Below are positions 37,321-46,024 of a stretch of DNA of 64,000 nucleotides, in pieces. The translations under genes and the position numbers were made by a program. The notes under the pieces were generated by a model. The model saw nothing but the letters and a program-made list of their open reading frames with translations. It was not told where the DNA came from and did no database searches. Numbering within the stretch: position 1 is the first letter of the stretch; every line of letters starts with the position of its first letter. Source of the stretch: Sporomusa sp. KB1 (GTDB lineage: Bacteria > Bacillota > Negativicutes > Sporomusales > Sporomusaceae); contig NZ_VLKC01000002.1 of assembly GCF_007830295.1 (NCBI RefSeq), forward strand, positions 2,840,200-2,904,199. Reading direction: 5' to 3'.

Positions 37321-38265
37321 ATGGGTGTTAAAGTTGGAATTCCTGAAGCTTTGCTATACCATGAGTTCGGCAGTTTATGGCTGAACTTCTTTCAGAACAT
37401 CGGAGTTCCAGTAGCTCTTTCCGGTAAGACCAATAAACAAATTTTAGACCGGGGGATGTCGCTTGCCATCGATGAATCTTGTATACCATTGAAGGTTTAC
37501 TTAGGACATGTCGAATCCTTATTAACCACCTGCAGTCATATCTTCGTACCGCGCATCGCTCAGTATTATCCGGATAATCACCTTTGTGCAAAACTTGCCG
37601 GTTTACCGGATATCGTGCAAAATACGTTTAGGTTGGCTAATGAGAAGTTACTTAGTCCTAATATTGAAAATAGCTCCACTGCTACAATAGCAAAGGCCGT
37701 TCACACTATATGCCGGCCGCTGGGATTGTCTGATTTTACCGGATATCAGGCCTACCGCCAGGCCGTTAAACAATGGAAGAATACTATCCCGATCCAATCT
37801 GTCCACCCGGCAAAGGCCAAAATCGCGATTATCGGTCATAGTTACATAATAAAAGATGTTTTCTTCAATAGCGATATTGAAAACTTTTTTAAGTCCCAGG
37901 AGGTAGAGCTTATTATCTCCAGTGATTTGCCAAACAAAAGACTTTATGAGGAAGCGAAAGCCTTTCAGCAGGATATTTATTGGCAGTTGTCAATGAAAAT
38001 CGCCGGTGCTGCCCGGTATTTCTGCGGACAAGAAGATATTGCAGGTGTTATTATCGTGTCAAGCTTTGGCTGTGGTCCTGACTCGCTTGTTAACGAATAT
38101 CTGGAGCATCATATTTTTAAACCAAGCAATAAACCACATATGGTACTTACTATTGATGAACATACCGGCAATGCCGGACTTATTACGCGAGTGGAAGCCT
38201 TTTGGGATATGGTAGCAAGGAGGTTAAAGCTTGAAGGTAAGTTACCCGCAGATGGGCTATCTTAG
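37321..38265 (+). CDS. Acyl-CoA dehydratase activase-related protein A
   Basis: The 314-aa protein resembles the DUF2229 / 2-hydroxyglutaryl-CoA dehydratase-like part found fused behind HgdC-type activases. GIPEALLYHEFGSLWLNFF starts the domain, and DESCIPLKVYLGHVESLL carries a conserved Cys of the likely Fe-S site; another Cys-containing motif is SFGCGPDSL. ATG 37321 is chosen with AAGGTGA upstream. It overlaps the next gene by 35 bases. The two proteins probably act together with an activase; the one at 4223 is the only candidate in the window. Confidence 0.75.
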   Translation: MGVKVGIPEALLYHEFGSLWLNFFQNIGVPVALSGKTNKQILDRGMSLAIDESCIPLKVYLGHVESLLTTCSHIFVPRIAQYYPDNHLCAKLAGLPDIVQNTFRLANEKLLSPNIENSSTATIAKAVHTICRPLGLSDFTGYQAYRQAVKQWKNTIPIQSVHPAKAKIAIIGHSYIIKDVFFNSDIENFFKSQEVELIISSDLPNKRLYEEAKAFQQDIYWQLSMKIAGAARYFCGQEDIAGVIIVSSFGCGPDSLVNEYLEHHIFKPSNKPHMVLTIDEHTGNAGLITRVEAFWDMVARRLKLEGKLPADGLS

Positions 38266-39334
38266 TATACCGGTCTACAACATGCTGACAAACCTTGGTG
38301 TTGAAGTTGTTGAAGCTCCGGCAATTTCCCGGAAAACGGTTGAATTGGGTTCAATGTATTCGCCGGAAGGTGTATGTTTGCCTTATAAAATGAACATGGG
38401 TAATTTTCTGGAGAGTATTGACAAGGGTGCAGATACATTTGTAACCATGTGTGGTGCGGGAAAATGCCGCTTTGGGTTTTATAGTGCCGTACAAAAAATT
38501 CAGCTTTCCAAGACTAAAGATGTGGGATTTTACACCATTGATACCAACCATCTCCTTACCGGGTTATATCATTTTTTACAAAATGTGGCTCCAGGGGTTA
38601 GTCGCTTGGAGATAGTAAAACAACTTACTATGGCAATAAAAACACTAAAAGCTCTTGATGCCATAAACAATGCCAAAAATTTTTATGGATCACGGTCTGC
38701 TACGCCGGATAGTATCATTGATATAGCGAACCAATCAGCTGGAGAGTTTCGTGATTGTCGCGCTTTTAGCGATGTTAAGGATAAACAAAATCGGGTTATT
38801 CAATTGATAAAGTCAATGAGTGAAGAGGATGATAGCCAACCGCCGAAAGTTGGCTTAGTTGGAGAATTTTATTTGTTGCTTGAGCCGTATGTCAATTATA
38901 GAGTGGAAGACGTATTGATTAAACAAGGGATAGAGGTTAAAAAGTTGGTTAATACAGGGGCGTGGGTCTATGCCAATACATTATTGAGCTCCCTGGGGCT
39001 ATATAATGAGGAGCGCGCGTACCAGAAGCAGGCCCGGCCCTATCTTAATCATCATGTTGGCGGTGATGGGCTAAAATCAGTAGGGAGTGCGTTATGGTGC
39101 GCCCAGCACGGTTATGACGGGATTATCCATGTATATCCTTTTGGCTGTATGCCTGAAATAGTAGCTCAATATGCACTCAAAAATATTGCGCAGGACTTTA
39201 ATTTGCCCTTACTGTCATTAAGTGTTGATGAACACGCCAGCAATGTTGGTGTTCTCACCAGACTGGAGGCATTTGTTGACTGCATCAAACGAAAGAAAAA
39301 AAGTGTGAACAAGACGGCAGCGCATTCCTCGTAA
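38231..39334 (+). CDS. Acyl-CoA dehydratase activase-related protein B
   Basis: The 367-aa protein has the second half of the same layout: SYPQMGYLSIPVYNMLTNLG at the start, SPEGVCLPYKMNMGNFLE with a conserved Cys and MCGAGKCRFGFYS with a Cys pair. A YPFGCMPE motif lies near residue 310. It starts at TTG 38231 behind AGGAGG, inside the previous gene. In other genomes these parts are fused to an ASKHA activase in one very long protein; here they are separate. The reaction is unknown. Confidence 0.75.
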   Translation: MKVSYPQMGYLSIPVYNMLTNLGVEVVEAPAISRKTVELGSMYSPEGVCLPYKMNMGNFLESIDKGADTFVTMCGAGKCRFGFYSAVQKIQLSKTKDVGFYTIDTNHLLTGLYHFLQNVAPGVSRLEIVKQLTMAIKTLKALDAINNAKNFYGSRSATPDSIIDIANQSAGEFRDCRAFSDVKDKQNRVIQLIKSMSEEDDSQPPKVGLVGEFYLLLEPYVNYRVEDVLIKQGIEVKKLVNTGAWVYANTLLSSLGLYNEERAYQKQARPYLNHHVGGDGLKSVGSALWCAQHGYDGIIHVYPFGCMPEIVAQYALKNIAQDFNLPLLSLSVDEHASNVGVLTRLEAFVDCIKRKKKSVNKTAAHSS

Positions 39335-39467
39335 AGGGATATGCTGTCGTTTCGAATATATTTACATATACCAAAATCAAAGAGTGTCATTTGAAGGCAG
39401 TGATCCATATTATGTAATAGCCGTGACTTTCTTACTTACGGCAATTTCATAAGAGGGGATGAGTATA

Positions 39468-39737
39468 GTGCCAAGAGATGACTGGGAGTTTCCCGAAATT
39501 GAGGAATGGGATGCAGAAGAATATGAGGAAGCGGAATCCAACGATTTTCGTCAATGCTTCCCATTTGGTTGTTCTCCAAGGTTTTGTAATCCGCGACGGT
39601 TTTGTTTTCCCCGTCAGTGCTTCCCCAGATTCTGTTTTCCCCGTCAATGCTTTCCACGCCAATGTTTCCCGCGCCAGTGTTTCCCGCGTCAGTGTTCCCC
39701 CAGATTCTGTTTCCCAAGACAGTGTTTTCCTCGTTGA
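39468..39737 (+). CDS. Cys-repeat protein with C-F-P-R-Q pentapeptides
   Basis: This 89-aa protein has an acidic start (WEFPEIEEWDAEEYEEAES) and then about twelve Cys residues placed every five residues in repeats of CFPRQ or CFPRF. GTG 39468 is preferred since GAGGGG is nine bases upstream; ATG 39459 is too close to it. There is no signal peptide. Regular Cys spacing with Phe, Pro and Arg suggests a cross-linked coat-like or metal-binding structural protein, perhaps of the spore. This is a guess from composition only. Confidence 0.6.
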   Translation: MPRDDWEFPEIEEWDAEEYEEAESNDFRQCFPFGCSPRFCNPRRFCFPRQCFPRFCFPRQCFPRQCFPRQCFPRQCSPRFCFPRQCFPR

Positions 39738-39747
39738 TAAGAGCAGA

Positions 39748-39782
39748 AAGAGACCAGTGCCTGCGACCTGGTCTCTTTTTTG
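39748..39782 (+). terminator. Terminator of the Cys-repeat gene
   Basis: AGAGACCAG / CTGGTCTCT stem followed by TTTTT. Confidence 0.85.
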
Positions 39783-39806
39783 GGAGGGTTAAGTCTTAAT
39801 TATGCA

Positions 39807-40550
39807 TTACTTCCGCCAGCGCAGCAGGTAGCTGGTCAGCCGGTGATATAAGGTCATTATTGTCAGCACGACTGCACCGATGACAATAATCCCGGCAACG
39901 ACTCTTGGATAATCAGCAAAGTCGGAGAAATATTTTACATACCAGCCCAGGCCACTGGTGGCGCCAATCATCTCGGCTGCTGTTAATAGGATAAATGCCA
40001 ACACCATACTGATAGCACCGCCGCTGACGATATGAGGCATAGCTCCTGGCAAGAGAATCTTAGTAAGCATGGATTTTTTGCTGACACCGATGGTTTTGGC
40101 AGAATCAACAATACCCTTTTCCAGGGCTTCTACGCCAGCGATCGTATTCATGAATAATGGCCAAAAAGCGCCAATAAAGATGATAAAGATGGAGGATTGT
40201 GTAAAAGTCGGTAATATGGCAATGGCATAGGGAATATAGACAATAGGCGGGATGGGTCCCAGGACATTGGTAGCCGGTTCGATAGCCAGTCGCAGCCGCC
40301 GGTTCCAGCCAACAATGAGCCCCAGGGGGATGGCGAGCAGCGCTGCCAGGGTGCAGCCCCAGAATAACAGCGTAAAGGAACTGAGCAGACTTTTTAAAAA
40401 TACCTGACGGTCTTCGACAAGCAGGCGAAGAACTTGTATCGGCTGTGGGAAGAGCTGAGGATCGAGCAGTTTTAACCAGGCGGTACTTAGCTGCCACAGC
40501 AGCAGGATAGCAATGCCTAATAACAAGCGGTCGCGGCTGGTCTGACTCAT
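39807..40550 (-). CDS. ABC transporter permease (SsuC/TauC-like)
   Basis: The 247-aa protein has six membrane helices and the permease EAA-type loop (SAKTIGVSKKSMLTKILLPGAMP) near residue 150. It belongs to the family importing sulfonates, taurine and related anions. It is the last gene of the minus-strand operon starting at leader copy 8 and overlaps the ATPase gene by four bases. Nitrate- or thiamine-precursor uptake is possible by family, but its operon partners point to an organosulfur or methylated substrate. Confidence 0.87.
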   Translation of the reverse strand: MSQTSRDRLLLGIAILLLWQLSTAWLKLLDPQLFPQPIQVLRLLVEDRQVFLKSLLSSFTLLFWGCTLAALLAIPLGLIVGWNRRLRLAIEPATNVLGPIPPIVYIPYAIAILPTFTQSSIFIIFIGAFWPLFMNTIAGVEALEKGIVDSAKTIGVSKKSMLTKILLPGAMPHIVSGGAISMVLAFILLTAAEMIGATSGLGWYVKYFSDFADYPRVVAGIIVIGAVVLTIMTLYHRLTSYLLRWRK

Positions 40551-41350
40551 ATGCCGGCGCCTCCTTCCACTTGTTGGAGTTCTGCTAGAATTTCTTTTTG
40601 CAGCAAGGACAGGATTTCGTTGCGCAGTTCAATATAACGGGGATCTTGCACCAGGAAAAAACGCCGCCGGGGCCGGGGGAAGGGAACATCAATGATCTTC
40701 TGGACTTTTCCCGGACCGGGAGTAAACACCGCAATGCGGTCGGCAAGATACAGGGCTTCGTCAATATCATGAGTGACCAGAAATACTGTTTTTTTGTTAC
40801 CATCACCAGCCCATAGCTTGAGCAGCAGATCTTGTAAGCTTACCCGGTTTTTGGCGTCTACCGCGCCAAAGGGTTCATCCATAAGATAGACCGGGGCATC
40901 AAGGGCAAAGGCCCTGGCGATGGCTACCCGCTGACGCATGCCGCCTGACAGTTCACTGGGATATTTATGGCTGTAACTGCTGAGACCGACCATATCCAGC
41001 AACTTTTTGGCTTGTTCACCGGCAGCTTTACCTGTCGCCCGGCCTGATTCCTCAAGGGCAAAGATGATGTTATCAAGGGCTGTCATCCAGGGGAACAGAG
41101 AGTAGTCTTGAAAGACAACAGCCCTGTCCGGGCCGGGGGCAAGAATCGGGTGGTCATTTAATGTAAGCAGGCCGCTTGTGGCTGGTGTCAGTCCGGCCAG
41201 CAGGCCGATGGTTGAGCTTTTGCCGCAACCACTGGGACCGACTACTGCTAAGAGTTCACCCTGGTTTATGCTTAGTGATAGGTTTTCTACGGCCGGACGC
41301 TCGTCGCCCGGATAAGTAAGAGAAACAGATGCAAGATTCAGTAAGGCCAC
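40547..41350 (-). CDS. ABC transporter ATPase (SsuB/TauB-like)
   Basis: The 267-aa ATPase has Walker A GPSGCGKSSTIGLL near residue 40, signature LSGGMRQRVAIARAF, Walker B YLMDEPFGAVD and the switch His in FLVTHDIDEALYLADR. It energises the permease encoded downstream with four bases of overlap. A family A repeat separates it from the binding-protein gene upstream. Confidence 0.9.
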   Translation of the reverse strand: MALLNLASVSLTYPGDERPAVENLSLSINQGELLAVVGPSGCGKSSTIGLLAGLTPATSGLLTLNDHPILAPGPDRAVVFQDYSLFPWMTALDNIIFALEESGRATGKAAGEQAKKLLDMVGLSSYSHKYPSELSGGMRQRVAIARAFALDAPVYLMDEPFGAVDAKNRVSLQDLLLKLWAGDGNKKTVFLVTHDIDEALYLADRIAVFTPGPGKVQKIIDVPFPRPRRRFFLVQDPRYIELRNEILSLLQKEILAELQQVEGGAGI

Positions 41351-41370
41351 AAGCCATCCCTCCGTTTCGA

Positions 41371-41480
41371 TTATCTTAGTACGCGAGTCAAGACTCCCGC
41401 CTCTACAGGCGGCGTTAATTCAGGTGGAGCAGACTCTCCACCTGAATCCCCAATGTTTCAGCTATGCTGAAACGAGTTTA
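41371..41480 (+). repeat. Interspersed repeat family A, copy 5
   Basis: It is nearly identical to copy 4 (35407). It lies inside the minus-strand operon between the binding-protein and ATPase genes, orientated against transcription, and its end touches the stop codon region of the binding-protein gene. Confidence 0.9.
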
Positions 41481-42566
41481 CTGATTGTTTATTACAAAGT
41501 CTTTAGCCAGCTTTTGATAGGTACTATTCTGTGGGTCCCGCTGTTGCAGCTGGTCGAGGGCCGTTTTGTAAATTTCTGTGTTTACATGCTTGGAAATATC
41601 AATGTCACTTTGAATATAACCGGCGGTCTTCATAGCTTCCCAAAAGGCGATAAACCCTTTTTTGTCAGGATCAGGGATGCTGTGGATGTGACCGCTGTAG
41701 GTGGCTTTTCTGAGTAATTCCCGGTCTAGCTTGACATATTTACTCGCGATATCAAGGGTTTCTTCCTGGTTATTGATATAGAAGTCATAGGCGCGAATGC
41801 TGGCGCGGGATAAGCGGATATAGGCTTCTTTGTTATCTTTGATTTTATCTTCGAGCGCGACTACCCGGCAGCATACATGTCCCGGCATGTACTCAGAGGA
41901 CCAAGAGACGATTTGTAAGCCCTGTTGTTCGGCCATTTCAGAAAAGGGAACCCATACAAGGCCGACATCAGCTGCTCCTTTTTTAACAGCCTCAAGTACA
42001 GCGGCAGGAGAATCAAGCTCTTGGATGGTGACTTGTGTTTTCCAGTCAATACCTGCCTTGGACATGGCTGCTCGCCAAACAGCATCACCGGTTGCCAGGC
42101 GAACAGTAGCAACCTTTTTACCGACAAAACCCTGCAGATTGGAATACTGCTGGGCATTTTCCGGTTTGGCTACAACAGCATGGCCTTCACTTTGCATACC
42201 GCCGATATCGACAAAGGGAGTTCCTTTCGCGATAAAGACTTGGGGAGCAGAGGTACCAAAGGCGCCGGCGTCCAGTTTGCCGGCTTTGATCGCATTGAGA
42301 CCTTCCCCGGAGTTAGTAAACTGAAATAGCTCAACATCAAGGCCCTCTTGCTCGAAGAACCCTTTCTCTTTGGCAACAAACGACAAGATATCGCCTACAG
42401 CAGGCAGATAACCAATTTTGAATTTGATTTTATCAGTGGGGGTGGTTGATTGTGCAGCCGAGGGTGTTGCTGACTGCTCAGCCTTTTGTTGACCGCAGCC
42501 AGCAAGTAGTAGGCTAAAAACAAGAGCAATGGTGAGGCTGGCGATAAGTAGACGAGGCTTGCGCAC
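41478..42566 (-). CDS. ABC transporter substrate-binding lipoprotein (SsuA/TauA-like)
   Basis: The 362-aa protein has a lipoprotein signal peptide with lipobox LLLAGCGQQ (Cys near residue 24) and an NMT1/SsuA-type binding domain beginning KFKIGYLPAVGDILSFVAKE. Known relatives bind aliphatic sulfonates, taurine, sulfate esters or nitrate. The operon links it to corrinoid methyltransferases and a sulfur-type leader RNA, so the ligand may be a methylated or sulfonated sulfur compound. GGAGTGATACTC lies before the start. Confidence 0.85.
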   Translation of the reverse strand: MRKPRLLIASLTIALVFSLLLAGCGQQKAEQSATPSAAQSTTPTDKIKFKIGYLPAVGDILSFVAKEKGFFEQEGLDVELFQFTNSGEGLNAIKAGKLDAGAFGTSAPQVFIAKGTPFVDIGGMQSEGHAVVAKPENAQQYSNLQGFVGKKVATVRLATGDAVWRAAMSKAGIDWKTQVTIQELDSPAAVLEAVKKGAADVGLVWVPFSEMAEQQGLQIVSWSSEYMPGHVCCRVVALEDKIKDNKEAYIRLSRASIRAYDFYINNQEETLDIASKYVKLDRELLRKATYSGHIHSIPDPDKKGFIAFWEAMKTAGYIQSDIDISKHVNTEIYKTALDQLQQRDPQNSTYQKLAKDFVINNQ

Positions 42567-42572
42567 TGAGTA

Positions 42573-43250
42573 TCACTCCTTTTCTTCCTGCAAGAGGCGT
42601 TTATAATAGAAACCACTTGTATAGAGCGCCGCTGCCGGATTATGCCCTAATACCCGGTCCTTGGTTATGAGAGTTGTGACAGGGGCGTTAGAATGTTTGA
42701 TAAACAAGGAATCATGACCAACGCAGAGTCCGACGATAACATTGAGGTCAGTTGCGGCCTGATTCAAGAGGCGAGCCTGAAGAATAGGATTGCAGAGGGA
42801 TTCATGGCAGCCTTTCTGCACTTTATATTCGGCTGGCACGCCAATTTCGGTTTTGTCAAGAGAACCTACTTTGCATATGACGCTGTAGCTCTCAAGACCT
42901 TTAGCGGCAAGGATCTTTGAAAATACCCGCGTTTCTTCAATAAGGCCAATGCAGGTGGCAATGCCAATTTTTTTGGCGCCAATTCGTTTAGCAAATGCTA
43001 TGATTTCTTCTACTCGTGTGAGCTTGCCATAGTACAAGCCTTCGATTTCAGCCGCTGCCAGTGCCATCTGGCGGTCAGGGCCTTCTTCCGTGTAGATAGT
43101 TTTGACTTTTTCAATTTCAGCGTCAATATTGGCATCGCCGCGTGAGGTTACAGTCAGGCAAAAGTCAGGGAACCGCTTGTCACGGCGATAGCAATTTAGT
43201 TGATGGCAGTCGGCGCAGCTAAGGCGCTCAGAAGCTTGTTGATCACTCAT
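42573..43250 (-). CDS. DUF1847 Cys-rich protein
   Basis: The 225-aa protein starts with a Cys cluster (SCADCHQLNCYRRDKRFPDFC) and continues with a Rossmann-like part (AKKIGIATCIGLIEET) and further Cys in KGCHESLCNPI and VGLCVGHDSLF. It matches DUF1847, a putative metal-binding family of anaerobes that often accompanies corrinoid methyltransferase genes. Function unknown. It lies between the corrinoid activator and the binding-protein genes, 12 and 6 bases apart. Confidence 0.85.
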   Translation of the reverse strand: MSDQQASERLSCADCHQLNCYRRDKRFPDFCLTVTSRGDANIDAEIEKVKTIYTEEGPDRQMALAAAEIEGLYYGKLTRVEEIIAFAKRIGAKKIGIATCIGLIEETRVFSKILAAKGLESYSVICKVGSLDKTEIGVPAEYKVQKGCHESLCNPILQARLLNQAATDLNVIVGLCVGHDSLFIKHSNAPVTTLITKDRVLGHNPAAALYTSGFYYKRLLQEEKE

Positions 43251-43262
43251 GAAAATACCTCC

Positions 43263-44978
43263 TTAGAAATTCAGGCAGTTAATAAAAGTTTTATCAAAGT
43301 CGCTATAGGTGGCTAGCTCTAACACTTCCACCTGTTTTACCAGGTTAGCGATCATTTGGCGGGAATCTTGATTTAATAGCAGGGCCTGACCGCCTGTTTT
43401 GGCAGTGTTGCCGAGAAAATCGATTTTTCCTCTAAAGGCCTCAGGCAGCATACCGATGTTGATCAGACTGTCGGCATTAAGGTGAAATCCAAAAGAACCG
43501 GCGATAAATACGCGGTCAACTTCGGTAGTACTTAGTCCATTGGCATCAAGCAGACATTCAATGCCTGCCCGGATGGCTCCTTTGGCCAGCTGTACCTGGC
43601 GAATATCTTTTTGCGATAAATAGACGGTTTGGTGGATGGCAAATACGGTTTTGCCATTTTCCTTTTTTAACCGCCGCTGCAAAGGGTGAGTATGATTAGT
43701 TTCTGTTCCAGCAAATTTTCCTGTCTTATTGATTAGTTTGGTTCTGACAAGCTCACCAACAATGTCAAGCAGGCCACTGCCGCAGATACCAACAGCCGGA
43801 GTGTCGGCAATGGTTTTTACGTCCACATCCCCGCTGTGTGCTACTTTGAATTTTTCAATGGCCCCAGGGGCAGCTCTCATGCCGCAGGCGATGTTCATGC
43901 CTTCGAAGGCCGGACCGGCAGCTGTTGAGGTTACTGAAAGGCGACCGTTAACCGCCAAGGCCATTTCACCATTGGTGCCAATATCGACAAACAGTGTAGT
44001 GCCTTCAAGATTGGCTAAGTCTGCAGCTAAAATTCCGGCAGTGATATCTGCTCCCACATAGGCCGACATAACTGGCGGCAGGTAGACTTGGGCAAAGGGA
44101 GCGGCAGTAAGGCCGATAGCTGCTGCTCCATGATAGCTGTTACCCCAAAGAACGGGTGTGTAGGGGAATTTCCCCAGCGAAGCAGGATTGGTATTCATCG
44201 CCAGATGCAGCATGCAGGTATTGCCGCTGAACACGATCTCATAAATGCTTTGTGGCTGGATGCCTGTGGTTTGAGTCAGTTGGCTAATCATGCTGTTGAT
44301 AGCGCCAATAATCTCAGTGTAGAGAGTTGCCAGGCCTTCAGGGGAATTTCCCAGCTTGATGCGGGATAAAACGTCTTGGGCATGCAGACTTTGCGGATTG
44401 AGCGCTGATACGGCAGAAAGTTCCTGGCCGGTAGTAAGGTCAAATAATGCCATTACCAAAGTAGTTGTGCCAATATCAACAACCAGACCATGGGCAATAG
44501 CTGCAGTATTTCCCGGTTCTGTTCCCAGTACTGATTTGCCTGCCAATACTAAAGTTTGGCTATTGTCAGGCAAATACTGTTTGGTTATGTTGGGAGCAAG
44601 GGTTACAGCCAGCTGTTGTCCCTGACTTAAGATTTGTACATTGCTTTTATCCTGACGCTCAAGGACGAAGATATCGATTACATCAGTAGCCAGGGTTTGC
44701 CCTTGAATTTCAGTAGTGCAACCGAGAAAGATGCCTTGACTGATTTCTTCCGGCGATAATGTGTGGTGGCAACCGGGCAGAACCAAGAGTGCTTCAGGGG
44801 GATATGCCGGAATACGAACTTTGCATTTGCCGCAAGTACCGGCACCGTTGCAAGGGGATTCAACCAAAACACCGGCAGCTCTGGCGGCAGCTAGAACGGT
44901 AATGTTGTCCTGTGCTTCAAAGGAAACGGCAGTGGCTGCCGGTTGGCTGTTATCCTGCCAAAAGCGTAGTATGGTCAC
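43263..44978 (-). CDS. Reductive activator of corrinoid enzymes (ASKHA ATPase, DUF4445)
   Basis: The 571-aa protein carries an N-terminal [2Fe-2S] ferredoxin domain with Cys43, Cys49, Cys52 and Cys70 (ESPCNGAGTCGKC). The ASKHA ATPase domain begins at GLVVDIGTTTLVMALFDL, and LFVDIGTNGEMAL and FIAGSFGFHL are further phosphate and nucleotide motifs. RACE proteins of this type use ATP to reduce inactive Co(II) corrinoid back to Co(I). Its client is likely the corrinoid protein at 52557. It is third in the operon, five bases after a methyltransferase gene. Confidence 0.9.
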   Translation of the reverse strand: MTILRFWQDNSQPAATAVSFEAQDNITVLAAARAAGVLVESPCNGAGTCGKCKVRIPAYPPEALLVLPGCHHTLSPEEISQGIFLGCTTEIQGQTLATDVIDIFVLERQDKSNVQILSQGQQLAVTLAPNITKQYLPDNSQTLVLAGKSVLGTEPGNTAAIAHGLVVDIGTTTLVMALFDLTTGQELSAVSALNPQSLHAQDVLSRIKLGNSPEGLATLYTEIIGAINSMISQLTQTTGIQPQSIYEIVFSGNTCMLHLAMNTNPASLGKFPYTPVLWGNSYHGAAAIGLTAAPFAQVYLPPVMSAYVGADITAGILAADLANLEGTTLFVDIGTNGEMALAVNGRLSVTSTAAGPAFEGMNIACGMRAAPGAIEKFKVAHSGDVDVKTIADTPAVGICGSGLLDIVGELVRTKLINKTGKFAGTETNHTHPLQRRLKKENGKTVFAIHQTVYLSQKDIRQVQLAKGAIRAGIECLLDANGLSTTEVDRVFIAGSFGFHLNADSLINIGMLPEAFRGKIDFLGNTAKTGGQALLLNQDSRQMIANLVKQVEVLELATYSDFDKTFINCLNF

Positions 44979-44983
44979 AAAGC

Positions 44984-46024
44984 TTACACCCCTTCTTTCG
45001 CAAAATTGGTCTTGACCGCATGGGTCATGGATTGGATATTGGCTAAGGGGCTGGAGGTGCTTAACCCGCAGGCTGGGGCAATAATATTAATGCCCTGGGC
45101 CAGTAGGTTTTTGGTTTGTACGGCCACTTTTTCAGCAGGCCCTAGCTCTAAGAGATAGGTACTGACATTTCCCATAGTGGTAAGTTGGGGGAATTCGTCT
45201 TTTAGCCGCTTTAAGTTGACTATGGCATCTGTACTGACGGCGTTGGCTTCAAGAGTGGAAATTAACGGTTTTACACTATTTAAATTGCCGCAAATATGAA
45301 CGATAACCGGCACTCCTTTTTCGTGGACAGCTGTGATGAGCTTGTTAAGATAAGGTACGGCATATTCGGCAAACATCTTCGGGCCAAGGATTTCTCCGGT
45401 TGCGGTTGGATCACCAATTTCGATGACTGTAGCACCATGCTCAATTAGCTTATCGGCAAAGCCGATGAGCAGCTTGGTTACATAGTCGAATACCCGATGA
45501 GCATTTGCCGGATCTTTGCGTAAATCTTTTAAGAATTGTATTGGATCAACAATAGAGGCAGCTGTACTCACCGGGCCAGTCAGACTGCCAATAACAGGAA
45601 TGTCAGGGTATCTTGCGGCTAAAAGCGAAACAGCCTGGCAGACTACCGGTATCCGGCCGGAATTCAGCATGGTTGGGATATCTTTGTATTCCACCCTGGC
45701 GGCAGCGGCAAATACCTCACGGCTTATTTTGGGTTCGCATTCCAAGGTGCCTAAATCAATCTCGCTGCCCAGGACTTCGGCTTCTACGGTCATGCAAAAA
45801 GGAAGACCAAAGTTTTCAAACCCAGTGAGGTTGTGTACGGCATAAGCCAGATCGGCCATTAAAGCGGCATCCGAGTGGCCGGCAGGCAGGGTTTGCCCGC
45901 TGCTTTTCATGACATCGACAATGGCGGCATTCATCATACCGCCAGGGCAGATAACCGGGGGGCGGTCTGTTTGTTGTTTATTTAATACTCCTAGTAAGCG
46001 GTCTTTTTCGTTTACCACTGTCAC
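44984..46024 (-). CDS. UroD-family corrinoid methyltransferase
   Basis: The 346-aa TIM-barrel protein has the zinc ligands His-x-Cys in IVHICGNLNSV and a late Cys in APACGLSTSSPLANI, as in MtaA/MtbA-type enzymes. It should transfer methyl groups between a corrinoid protein and an acceptor. Its gene overlaps the upstream paralogue by four bases, so the two are translated together and may have complementary roles. GTG or ATG near 46024 is the start. Confidence 0.85.
   Translation of the reverse strand: MTVVNEKDRLLGVLNKQQTDRPPVICPGGMMNAAIVDVMKSSGQTLPAGHSDAALMADLAYAVHNLTGFENFGLPFCMTVEAEVLGSEIDLGTLECEPKISREVFAAAARVEYKDIPTMLNSGRIPVVCQAVSLLAARYPDIPVIGSLTGPVSTAASIVDPIQFLKDLRKDPANAHRVFDYVTKLLIGFADKLIEHGATVIEIGDPTATGEILGPKMFAEYAVPYLNKLITAVHEKGVPVIVHICGNLNSVKPLISTLEANAVSTDAIVNLKRLKDEFPQLTTMGNVSTYLLELGPAEKVAVQTKNLLAQGINIIAPACGLSTSSPLANIQSMTHAVKTNFAKEGV

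Noticed and set aside
39560..39737. Short tandem repeats resembling a CRISPR array
   Set aside because: The 15-bp periodicity has no spacers and stays in frame, encoding the Cys pentapeptide repeats.
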